Source: CAVZRC01 sp052148775
GTDB taxonomy: Bacteria > Planctomycetota > Planctomycetia > Isosphaerales > Isosphaeraceae
Length of the DNA: 17,416 nt
Direction of reading: 5' to 3'
Assembly (NCBI GenBank): GCA_052148775.1
Contig: JBKQHM010000080.1
Span: 1-17,416 of the forward strand
Part shown: positions 1 to 8,568 of the stretch, in pieces
Numbering within the stretch: position 1 is the stretch's first letter
Layout: the number at the start of each line of letters is the position of its first letter
Notes under the pieces: model-generated
What the model was told of the DNA's origin: nothing
Database searches by the model: none
The model's input: the letters and a program-made list of their open reading frames with translations, nothing else
Position numbers and translations under genes: made by a program

Positions 1-2103
<2,103 letters not shown>

Positions 2104-2508
2104 TGGCCCGATGCGACCAAGCGACTTCGCGGGAATCGCTCGAAGGGGGCCTCACGATCTCTCGGCACACCGCAGACCGGCCGCCACCGGAAGGGGCGGA
2201 CATCGGATTCACGAGCCCCGGTTGGACGGCGCTGGTGTGTCCGAGGCGCGTTCCGAAAAGTCACCCCGGCTGTCCGCGCCCCACCTCGGGAACTGGTGAG
2301 GAACACGTGGCGGTTCCGGGGCCCTCGATTGCGAACTTTTTTGGACACGCGCAACTCGAAATAACACATACAGTAAATCAAATAATATTATAGGAAAAAT
2401 TTCAAAAAATCCCATCGTTTGGATCAAAGCCGGATACCAGGGAGATGCTGTCTCGAAAGGCCCGGCGATGTCCAATCGATTCCGCGGAGTTGCTCAGGAG
2501 ACATCTCG
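2104..2508. other. Gene-free spacer between tkt and rpiB
   Basis: About 405 bp separate the tkt stop from the rpiB start. Short open frames here give low-complexity Arg/Pro/Gly-rich translations with no family motif, so I treat them as noise. The first 230 bp are GC-rich. From about 2333 the base composition changes sharply to AT-rich, described in the next entry. I saw no convincing terminator hairpin and no RNA gene. Confidence 0.6.
2333..2420 (+). promoter_or_regulatory. AT-rich island, probable promoter region of rpiB
   Basis: An abrupt AT-rich stretch in an otherwise GC-rich window, including runs such as AATAATATTATAGG (2381-2394) and AAAAATTTCAAAAAAT (2395-2410). TATTAT at 2386-2391 would serve as a -10 box, but no well-spaced -35 was found. 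It lies 90-175 bp upstream of rpiB and is placed to drive rpiB and the accessory cluster. Inference from composition and position only. Confidence 0.3.
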
Positions 2509-2964
2509 ATGAGAATTGCATTCGCCGCCGACCACGGCGGATTCGACATGAAAGAATTGCTGATGGCGAGGTTGCGCAAGTCGGGACACGAGGTGACCGA
2601 CTTCGGGGCCACGACGCCTGATCCCGACGACGACTACCCCGATTACATCATCCCCCTCGCCCGCGCCGTGGCGGCCGGCGAGCTCGACCGCGGGATCGTC
2701 ATCTGTGGAAGTGGTGTTGGGGCTTCCGTGGCCGCGAACAAGGTCAAGGGGATCAGGGCCGGTTTGTGCCATGACCATTATTCCGTCCACCAGGGGGTTG
2801 AAGACGACAACATGAACGTCCTCTGCCTGGGCGGGAGGGTCATGGGCATCGAGGTCGCCTGGGATCACGTGCAGACCTTCGTTTCGGCGACTTTCAGCGG
2901 CGCCGAGCGACACCGCCGACGCCTGGCCAAGGTGGCCCGGCTCGAGGGTTCAGAGATCTCGTAG
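2509..2964 (+). CDS. rpiB: Ribose 5-phosphate isomerase B
   Basis: A 151-residue RpiB/LacAB-family isomerase that interconverts ribose 5-phosphate and ribulose 5-phosphate in the cytosol. Visible signatures are AADHGGFDMK at the N-terminus, DYPDY near 43-46, and CGSGVGASVAANKVKGIRAG with the catalytic-position Cys66, matching Cys66 of the E. coli enzyme as I recall it. HDHYSVHQGVEDDNMNVLC and LGGRVMG follow. The start at 2509 is chosen because MRIAFAADHGG is the family N-terminus and CAGGAG (2495-2500) lies eight bases upstream; the open frame continues 5' for 30 codons without homology. It is downstream of tkt and immediately upstream of the direct repeat that begins the accessory cluster. 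Its product ribulose 5-phosphate is the co-substrate of PvcA-type isocyanide synthases, one of which may lie 5.6 kb downstream. Confidence 0.95.
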   Translation: MRIAFAADHGGFDMKELLMARLRKSGHEVTDFGATTPDPDDDYPDYIIPLARAVAAGELDRGIVICGSGVGASVAANKVKGIRAGLCHDHYSVHQGVEDDNMNVLCLGGRVMGIEVAWDHVQTFVSATFSGAERHRRRLAKVARLEGSEIS

Positions 2965-2969
2965 CGGGG

Positions 2970-3064
2970 AGTGTGTCCCATCGGATGGATCCGTCAAGCG
3001 GGAGGAAGAGAGCCTGTCATGTGTGGGATTGTCGGCGCGCTCGATTTGAGCGGGAGACGGAACT
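2970..3064 (+). repeat. 95-bp direct repeat, copy A
   Basis: This segment matches 5487-5581 without gaps, with nine mismatches in 95 bases by hand alignment (about 90% identity). It starts five bases after the rpiB stop codon and contains a leader with a purine-rich Shine-Dalgarno-like stretch, an ATG, and the first 15 codons of an asparagine-synthetase-like gene. Identity ends abruptly at the AACT at 3061-3064. Copies A and B are 2,517 bp apart and bracket the nitrilase and oxidase genes. Confidence 0.9.
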
Positions 3065-3237
3065 GGTCCTCACGGGAAGAGTTCGAGTACGGCACGGACT
3101 TCGCCAGCCACATTGAGAAGTTCAACCCAACCTTCTGCATCCCTGGTCCGGACTTGTCCACGCCCGTCCACGCGGCGCCCTCCGGATCGCTGGTCATCGG
3201 CACTTTCAAGCCTATCGTCGGATCGAGGGTCCCATGA
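3019..3237 (+). CDS. Small hybrid ORF with AsnB-like N-terminus and unrelated tail
   Basis: A 72-residue open frame. Residues 1-15 (MCGIVGALDLSGRRN) are a near copy of the AsnB-like protein encoded at 5536 and lie inside the direct repeat. Residues 16-72 are unrelated to it and to any family I recognise, starting WSSREEFEYGTDF and ending IGTFKPIVGSRVP. In the unique tail, 46 of 57 codons end in G or C by my count, which resembles genuine coding sequence rather than junk. The stop overlaps the nitrilase start as ATGA (3234-3237), which suggests translational coupling. It cannot be a working amidotransferase. It is either a remnant created by repeat-mediated insertion or a small gene that acquired the asnB initiation region; a precursor-peptide role is conceivable but unsupported. 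Whether it is expressed is uncertain. Confidence 0.5.
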   Translation: MCGIVGALDLSGRRNWSSREEFEYGTDFASHIEKFNPTFCIPGPDLSTPVHAAPSGSLVIGTFKPIVGSRVP

Positions 3238-4100
3238 AGATCACGGTCGCCGCGGTGCAGATGCCCTCAGAGCCCCGGCAAGTCGCCGACAACGTTGCTC
3301 GGGCCGACGCCCTGCTGGCTGAGGCCCACCGATCTGATGCGGTGCTGGCGGTCCTTCCCGAGCTCTTCAATACGGGATACGGTCTGATCTCCGACTTCGC
3401 CCCCTACGCCGAGGGGATCGATGGGCCAACGATACGGCACATGTCCCGGCGCAGCCGCCAGTGGCGGATGGGGATTGCCGGCGGGTTCGTCGAGCGCGAA
3501 GGACGGCACCTCTATGACGCGCTGGCCCTCGGGCTGCCCGACGGCTCGGTTCACGTCTATCGCAAGCGGCATCTGGTCTTCTGGGAGCCCTTCCGATTTC
3601 GACGTGGGCGGTCGCCCCTGGTGGTCCGGACGCCATGGGGAACGATTGGCCTGGCGATCTGCGCCGACATGATCCAGCGCCCGGTCTGGGACGACTATCG
3701 CGGCCGGATCGATCTGGCGGTGATCGCCGCCGCCTCGCCCGAGTTCTCCTGCCGGCACACCCAGCGCGGGCACTGGCTCTTCGGCGGCCTCGGCCCCCTC
3801 CCGGCCGCCATCCCTGCCAAGGTCGCACGGGACCTCGAGGTGCCCGTCATCTTCGCCAACCAGTGTGGCGCCACGCAGACGACGATCCCACTGCTCGGTC
3901 TGGCCCTGGTTGAGGAGATTGCCGACCGGTTCGCCGGCCGGAGTAGCGTCCGCGACTGGCGAAATACCCCCCCGGTCATTGCCGAGGCTGGACCGCGACT
4001 CGTCCTGTCCGACATCATCCTTCCCAATCCCCGAGGTTCCTGCTCATGCAGTTCTATGTCACCGTCGGTCCCCGCGTTCTTCTCTTCCGGATCGGCTTGA
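3234..4100 (+). CDS. Nitrilase-superfamily carbon-nitrogen hydrolase
   Basis: A 288-residue CN-hydrolase, normal length for the family, which cleaves non-peptide C-N bonds of amides, carbamoyl compounds or nitriles through a Glu-Lys-Cys triad. I see Glu43 in LPELFNTGYG, Lys111 in VYRKRHLVFWEPFRF and Cys143 in GLAICADMIQRP. The usual C-terminal strand pattern FAGRSSVRDW...LVLSDI is also present. The sequence does not show the substrate; omega-amidase, carbamoyl-amidase and nitrilase activities are all possible. The start is supported by GAGGG at 3225-3229 and by the MKITVAAVQM beginning typical of the family. The last 55 bases overlap the start of the next frame at 4046, and the final 20 residues (Ser/Cys-rich) look like an unconstrained tail. 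With the downstream oxidase it forms the cassette bracketed by the direct repeats. Confidence 0.9.
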   Translation: MKITVAAVQMPSEPRQVADNVARADALLAEAHRSDAVLAVLPELFNTGYGLISDFAPYAEGIDGPTIRHMSRRSRQWRMGIAGGFVEREGRHLYDALALGLPDGSVHVYRKRHLVFWEPFRFRRGRSPLVVRTPWGTIGLAICADMIQRPVWDDYRGRIDLAVIAAASPEFSCRHTQRGHWLFGGLGPLPAAIPAKVARDLEVPVIFANQCGATQTTIPLLGLALVEEIADRFAGRSSVRDWRNTPPVIAEAGPRLVLSDIILPNPRGSCSCSSMSPSVPAFFSSGSA

Positions 4101-4354
4101 TCCTGACCGGTCTGATGGGTCCCTTGACCTACTGGTGGGCCAGCCGCCGGCGTCCCGCAGCGCCGACGCCCGCTCGATCTCCCTCCGATTTGCCAGTCGC
4201 CTCGGACGATCGAGCGCCGGCCGCCCCGGTCCAGAGGCGAGTGACCACCGTGGCGGACCCGAACCACGGAACGTCGCCGGGCAGGCGGCGGCAGCTCGAG
4301 ATCTACGTGTCGGGGAAGACGCCCACCCAGCCCATCTCGGTTGACGAGCTCGCT
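4046..4354 (+). CDS. N-terminal part of the alpha-hydroxy-acid oxidase, separated by a frameshift
   Basis: This frame begins with ATG 4046 (GAGG at 4033-4036 upstream). It encodes a hydrophobic segment at about residues 11-31 (LLFRIGLILTGLMGPLTYWW) followed by an Arg cluster, a Pro/Ala-rich linker, and then RRQLEIYVSG...PISVDELA. The last part matches the conserved N-terminus of the FMN alpha-hydroxy-acid oxidases, whose next residues (ARKKL...YDYLAGGAG) lie in the adjacent frame from 4356. Removing one C at 4355-4356 joins them as ...ISVDELARARKKLK. The native product was therefore probably one protein starting at 4046, with a membrane anchor that is unusual for this normally soluble family. 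The frame shows G/C-ending codon bias. The extra base may be a real mutation or a sequencing error. Confidence 0.6.
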
Positions 4355-5486
4355 CCGGGCCAGGAAGAAGCTGAAAACCAAGGCGTACGACTATCTCGCG
4401 GGGGGGGCGGGGGCGGAAGAGACCATGCGGGCCAACCTCGAAGCCTTTCGCCGCTGGCGGATCGTCCCCCGGCTCCTCCGGAACGTGGCCCTCCGCGACC
4501 TTGGCGTCGAGGTGCTCGGGCAACGGTTCCCCGCCCCCTTCATGCTCGCACCGATCGGCGTCCAATCGATCCTGCACAAGGATGGGGAGCTGGCGACCGC
4601 ACGAGCGGCGCGCTCGCTCGGGGTCCCACTCATCCTGAGCACTGTGTCCTCCGCGACGATGGAGGACGTGGCCGCCGCGATGGGAGACGTACCGCGCTGG
4701 TTCCAGCTCTACTGGCCGCGCGACGACGAACTGGCGGCGAGCTTCCTCCGACGGGCCGAGGCGGTCGGATACAGCGCGATTGTCGTGACCCTGGACACCT
4801 GCCTGCTTTCCTGGCGCGAGCGCGATATCCAGAACGCCTACCTGCCGTTCCTCCGCCTCCATGGGCTCGCGAACTACTTCAGCGACCCCGTGTTCCGCGC
4901 CGCGATCGGCGGCGACCCGAACCACAATCTCAGGCGGGCCGTCGAGCACTTCGCCAAGGTTTTCTCCGACCCTTCGCGGACGTGGGACGACCTGGCCCAG
5001 TTGCGGGAGGTCACGCGTCTCCCGATCCTCCTGAAAGGGATCCTTCACCCGGACGATGCGATACGGGCCGTGGACCATGGGGCTTCCGGGGTCATCGTCT
5101 CCAACCACTGCGGCCGACAAGTCGACGGGGCGGTCGCGGCGCTCGAGGCGCTGACGGGCGTGGTCGGGGCCGTCGGCGACCACACAACCGTCCTGTTCGA
5201 CAGCGGCATCCGACGCGGGGCAGACGTGATCAAGGCCCTGGCCCTCGGCGCGAAGTGCGTCCTCCTCGGGAGGCCCTACTGCTTCGGCCTGGCCGTCAAC
5301 GGGGAGCAAGGTGTCCGCGATGTCGTGACGAACCTCGTGGCCGACATTGACCTGACGCTCGGTTTGTGCGGGTGCTCTTCATGCAAGGAACTGGGACGTG
5401 CGAACCTGGTCGAGGCCCCGCCCACCTCCGGCGACCTGATGCGGGGGAGCGAATGGTACGACCCGGAACCCGCCCTACGGCAATGA
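4341..5486 (+). CDS. FMN-dependent alpha-hydroxy-acid oxidase (lactate oxidase/2-monooxygenase-like)
   Basis: The 381-residue main body of an FMN alpha-hydroxy-acid dehydrogenase/oxidase, which oxidises L-2-hydroxy acids to 2-oxo acids. Motifs are YDYLAGGAGAEET (16-28), PFMLAPIG (66-73), STVSSATMEDV (100-110), FQLYW with Tyr125, LPILLKGIL with Lys232, SNHCGRQVDG with catalytic-position His256 and Arg259, and FDSGIRRG (286-293) with GRPYCFGL (310-317) for FMN phosphate binding. The pattern LDTCLLSWRERD...YLPFL...NYFSDPVF recalls lactate 2-monooxygenase more than glycolate oxidase. The nominal start at 4341 is a TTG with no ATG in frame, and the family N-terminus lies in the other frame, so a +1 frameshift at 4355-4356 is more likely than this start. 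The residue after His256 is Cys, where Gly or Ala is usual, and the C-terminus is Cys-rich (GLCGCSSCKE). The stop directly abuts repeat copy B. Confidence 0.88.
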   Translation: MTSSLRARKKLKTKAYDYLAGGAGAEETMRANLEAFRRWRIVPRLLRNVALRDLGVEVLGQRFPAPFMLAPIGVQSILHKDGELATARAARSLGVPLILSTVSSATMEDVAAAMGDVPRWFQLYWPRDDELAASFLRRAEAVGYSAIVVTLDTCLLSWRERDIQNAYLPFLRLHGLANYFSDPVFRAAIGGDPNHNLRRAVEHFAKVFSDPSRTWDDLAQLREVTRLPILLKGILHPDDAIRAVDHGASGVIVSNHCGRQVDGAVAALEALTGVVGAVGDHTTVLFDSGIRRGADVIKALALGAKCVLLGRPYCFGLAVNGEQGVRDVVTNLVADIDLTLGLCGCSSCKELGRANLVEAPPTSGDLMRGSEWYDPEPALRQ

Positions 5487-5581
5487 AGTGTGTTCCATCG
5501 GATGGACCCATCAATCGGGAGCAAGAGGGCCTGTCATGTGTGGGATTATCGGGGCGTTCGATTTGAGCGGGAGACGGAACT
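5487..5581 (+). repeat. 95-bp direct repeat, copy B
   Basis: Second copy of the repeat at 2970-3064, about 90% identical and gap-free. It begins at the base after the oxidase stop codon, and covers the whole leader plus the first 15 codons of the intact asparagine-synthetase-like gene. This copy is continuous with a full gene, so it is the likely source and copy A the derivative. Confidence 0.9.
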
Positions 5582-7533
5582 TCCCTGCCGACCGGCTACG
5601 GGCGATGTCGGGGGCGATCGCCCACCGTGGCCCGGACGACGAGTATTTCCACCAAGAACCGGGGCTGGCCCTGGGTACACGCCGGCTGGCGATCGTCGAC
5701 CTGGCGGGCGGGCGGCAGCCGCTGGCGAACGAGGACAGCACGGTCTGGGTTTCGTTCAACGGCGAGTTGTTCGACTATCCTGAGTTGCGCCACCAATTGC
5801 TAGTCCGGGGGCACCGCCTGGCCACGCGTTGCGACACCGAGCTCTGGGTCCACTTGAACGAGGACCACGGCGAGGGGGTCTTCGAGCGGGCGCGTGGCCA
5901 GTTCGCCGTCGCACTCTGGGACCGGCGCAACCGGATGCTTCTGCTAGGCCGGGACCGGGTGGGGATTCTTCCCTTGTACTACGCCGAGGCCGACGGATGG
6001 CTGCTTTGGGCCTCGGAGATCAAGGCCCTGCTGGCCTCCGGAATGGTCGAGCCGCGGCCCGAACCACGGGGCGTCGATCATCTGTTTTGCTTCTTCTCCG
6101 CCAGCCAGGCGCGGACCTCGTTCCAGGGCATCCACGTCATTCGCCCGGGGCATTACCTGCGGGTCAAGGATGGTCGGATCGAGCCGCGGCGATACTGGGA
6201 CCTCGACTTTCCCGACGCCGGCCAGGAGCGGCGGCTGGTCGACCCGACCCCGCTGGTCGACGAACTGGAGCATCTGCTTCGCCGGGCAGTCGAGCGACGA
6301 CTGCGAGGCGATGTGCCGGTGGTTGGCTACATCAGCGGCGGGCTGGATTCGACGGTGGTGCTGGGGCTCAGTTCGAAGCAGCGGGGCCAGCCGGTGCCGG
6401 CTTTCACCATCGGCCTGGACCGTTCCGGTCCCGACGAGCGCTCCAGCGCGACCGAGTCGGCCCAAGCACTGGGCGCGCCGCTGACCATGGTGACCCTGGA
6501 CCGCACGAAGCTGGCCTCGGCCTTCCCCGACTTGATGTTGGCCTGTGAAGGGCCGGTGTACGATACCTCGAGCGGGGCCCTGATGCGGCTGGCCGAGGCC
6601 GTGCATGAGCAGGGCTATAAGGTCGCGCTGACAGGCGAGGGGGCCGACGAGGCGCTGGCCGGCTACGTCTGGCACAAGACTCATGCGGGACGAGAGTGGC
6701 TGGCGCGGCACGGCGGCACGCCCCTGTTGCGGCTCATCCGTGCCGGGGTCTTGGGCTCCATCGGCGGCGGATCGGCCCGCCGGCCTCCCTTGATGGCGAC
6801 CCGCGGGACTCGGGTCGCCCAGCAGGACCTTTTCGACTTCGTCGGCCAGGCGCGGATGACGCTCTACAGCCGCGAGATGTGGGATCGCCTGGGCGATCAC
6901 GACCCCTACGATGACCTGGACCTGGACAACCCGCGGATGATCCGGTGGAACCCGCTGAACCAGTCGCTTTACGTCGGCTACAAGGTGCTGCTGGCCGGTC
7001 ACATGCTGATTTACAAGGCGGATCGGGTCATGATGCGGTCGTCGGTCGAAGGGCGGTATCCGTTCCTCGACGAGGACGTCATCGATTTCTGCGCCGGGCT
7101 AGCGCCGGAGTACAAGGTCCGCGGGTTGACCGACAAGTGGCTGCTCCGCCAGGTCGCCACCCGGATACTACCGCATCGGATCGCCAACCGGCCCAAGACG
7201 ATGTTCCGCGCCAAGCTCTCCCAGAGTTTTCTGGGTCCCCATCGCCCGGCCTGGGTGGACCAGCTCCTGAGCCCTGAGTCGTTGCGGGCCGCGGGCTACT
7301 TCGACCCCTGGGCCATCGCACGCGAGCGGGTTGCGCAGGTCCGTTGGCCCCGACTTACCCCCCGGCGTTTGATTTTCGACGTGGCGTTGACCAGCGTGGT
7401 GGCGACCCAGCTCTGGCATCACCTGTTCTTCGGTGGTGGCCTCTGCGACCTGCCCCGATGGTCGGCCCCTTTACCCCTGCTGGCACGCGCCCTCCAAGGA
7501 CAACCCTCGGAGGACCTGGCTGTTGCCGAGTGA
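5536..7533 (+). CDS. asnB: Asparagine-synthetase-like glutamine amidotransferase
   Basis: A 665-residue AsnB-type enzyme. The N-terminal Ntn glutaminase domain releases ammonia from glutamine, and the C-terminal domain activates a carboxylate with ATP and forms an amide. Features seen are Cys2 (MCGIIGAF, nucleophile after Met removal), HRGPDD (30-35), Arg50 in RRLAIVDL, FNGELFDY (74-81), Asp100, the PP-loop SGGLDST (267-273) and GEGADE (367-372). All key elements appear intact. The start is fixed by the need for Cys2 at the N-terminus, with AGAGGG at 5524-5529 upstream; an in-frame GTG 16 codons earlier is not used. Housekeeping asparagine synthesis is possible, but in natural-product clusters such paralogs amidate or cyclise other acids. 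The position between an oxidase and an SDR suggests a biosynthetic role. The long C-terminus past about residue 590 was not assigned. Confidence 0.92.
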   Translation: MCGIIGAFDLSGRRNFPADRLRAMSGAIAHRGPDDEYFHQEPGLALGTRRLAIVDLAGGRQPLANEDSTVWVSFNGELFDYPELRHQLLVRGHRLATRCDTELWVHLNEDHGEGVFERARGQFAVALWDRRNRMLLLGRDRVGILPLYYAEADGWLLWASEIKALLASGMVEPRPEPRGVDHLFCFFSASQARTSFQGIHVIRPGHYLRVKDGRIEPRRYWDLDFPDAGQERRLVDPTPLVDELEHLLRRAVERRLRGDVPVVGYISGGLDSTVVLGLSSKQRGQPVPAFTIGLDRSGPDERSSATESAQALGAPLTMVTLDRTKLASAFPDLMLACEGPVYDTSSGALMRLAEAVHEQGYKVALTGEGADEALAGYVWHKTHAGREWLARHGGTPLLRLIRAGVLGSIGGGSARRPPLMATRGTRVAQQDLFDFVGQARMTLYSREMWDRLGDHDPYDDLDLDNPRMIRWNPLNQSLYVGYKVLLAGHMLIYKADRVMMRSSVEGRYPFLDEDVIDFCAGLAPEYKVRGLTDKWLLRQVATRILPHRIANRPKTMFRAKLSQSFLGPHRPAWVDQLLSPESLRAAGYFDPWAIARERVAQVRWPRLTPRRLIFDVALTSVVATQLWHHLFFGGGLCDLPRWSAPLPLLARALQGQPSEDLAVAE

Positions 7534-7551
7534 ATTGAGGATGAGGCACCG

Positions 7552-8568
7552 ATGAGGACAACACTGGTGACAGGGGCTACCGGCTTCGTCGGCAGCCATC
7601 TGGCTGAAGAGTTGCTGGCACGGGGACAGTCGATCCGCGCCCTGGTTCGCAACCCATCCCAGGGGGAAAGGTTGCGTGAACGGGGCATCGAGGTGATCGT
7701 GGGCGATATCCGCGATCCCGACGCGGTGGGCCAGGTGGTCCAGGGTATCGACGTGATCCTCCACTGCGCCGGGGCGGTGGGGGATCGCTACACGGGCCGT
7801 GAGATCCGTGAGACCAATCTGGAAGGTGTCCGGTTCCTTTTGGAAGGGGCGCGGGCGGCAAGCGTGGGCCGGGTGGTGCTGCTCAGTTCGGTCAACGTTC
7901 TGGGGACGATCGACCTGGACCCAGCGACCGAGGATTTGCCCTGCCGGCGTTCGCACGATCCGGCCGCGGACGTGAAGATCGAGGCGGAGCGGCTGGTACT
8001 GGAGGTGGCACACGGGCCCGGACCGGAGGTCGTGATCCTCCGCCCTGGCTTCATCTACGGCCCGGGGGACCCGGGTAACTTGCCCCGGATCATCAGGGCC
8101 CTGCGGCGTGGCAAGTTCGCTTACATCGGCAGCCGTGACCACGTGATCCCGATCGTGCAGGTCGACGACGTCGTGCAGGCGATCCTCCTGGCCGCTCAGG
8201 CACCGGGGGCTGACGGCCGGGTCTACCTGATCACCGACGGGTCGCGCACGACGATCGGGGAATTCATCGATCACCTGGCCACCCTCCTGGGATGTCTCCG
8301 TCCGCGGAGAGTTCTGCCCGCCTTCATTCCCAGGTTCGCCTGTGTGGTGTTCGACGGAGTGCGTCTCGTCTTTCCCCGCTGTCCGGCTCCGATCCGCCGC
8401 AGCGGTGTGCGTTTTCTGGGAACGTCCCGATACGTGGACATCCGACGTGCCCGGGAGGAGTTAGGTTACGCTCCACACACGGGCTATCGCGAGGGCCTCG
8501 CCGAGGTCGTGCGAGGGCTCGCCTCACCAGCGGAGGAGAAGACCCATGATTATTCGCTCTCCCGATGA
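7552..8568 (+). CDS. NAD(P)-dependent epimerase/dehydratase-like SDR
   Basis: A 338-residue extended SDR with a Rossmann N-terminus TLVTGATGFVGSH (4-16), an acidic GDIRD after strand 3, ILHCAGAVGD (69-78), LLSSVNVLG at about 110-118 and ILRPGFIYGPGDPGN near 169-183. The family acts on nucleotide sugars, steroids or similar alcohols/ketones. The YxxxK catalytic pair is atypical: the Lys is present (Lys142 in DVKIEAERL) but the position four residues earlier is Ala138, not Tyr. Normal oxidoreductase chemistry may therefore be altered or lost, unless another residue substitutes. The start has GAGG upstream at 7537-7540. It begins 18 bp after the asnB stop and overlaps the next gene by 23 bp, so it is part of the same transcription unit. 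The substrate is unknown. Confidence 0.88.
   Translation: MRTTLVTGATGFVGSHLAEELLARGQSIRALVRNPSQGERLRERGIEVIVGDIRDPDAVGQVVQGIDVILHCAGAVGDRYTGREIRETNLEGVRFLLEGARAASVGRVVLLSSVNVLGTIDLDPATEDLPCRRSHDPAADVKIEAERLVLEVAHGPGPEVVILRPGFIYGPGDPGNLPRIIRALRRGKFAYIGSRDHVIPIVQVDDVVQAILLAAQAPGADGRVYLITDGSRTTIGEFIDHLATLLGCLRPRRVLPAFIPRFACVVFDGVRLVFPRCPAPIRRSGVRFLGTSRYVDIRRAREELGYAPHTGYREGLAEVVRGLASPAEEKTHDYSLSR

Noticed and set aside
2971..3018. GTG-initiated 16-codon extensions before both MCGI starts (2971 and 5488)
   Set aside because: The Ntn amidotransferase needs Cys at position 2, and the differences between the two copies in this leader are mostly not silent, so it behaves as a leader rather than as coding sequence.
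3019..3237. Lasso-peptide-type system with AsnB as cyclase
   Set aside because: The AsnB here keeps its glutaminase Cys2, and no B-protein protease or RRE-like partner is visible, so a lasso pathway is not supported.
4059..5309. 416-codon minus-strand frame opposite the oxidase
   Set aside because: Arg/Gly/Asp/Val-rich composition without domains; it mirrors the codon bias of the plus-strand gene.
4355..5350. Continuation of the frame from 4046 past the frameshift
   Set aside because: After 4355 it becomes Arg/Pro/Gly-rich noise while the neighbouring frame carries all oxidase motifs, so only the part before 4355 is genuine.
5944..7002. 352-codon minus-strand frame opposite asnB
   Set aside because: Shadow of asnB codon bias, with no recognisable domain.
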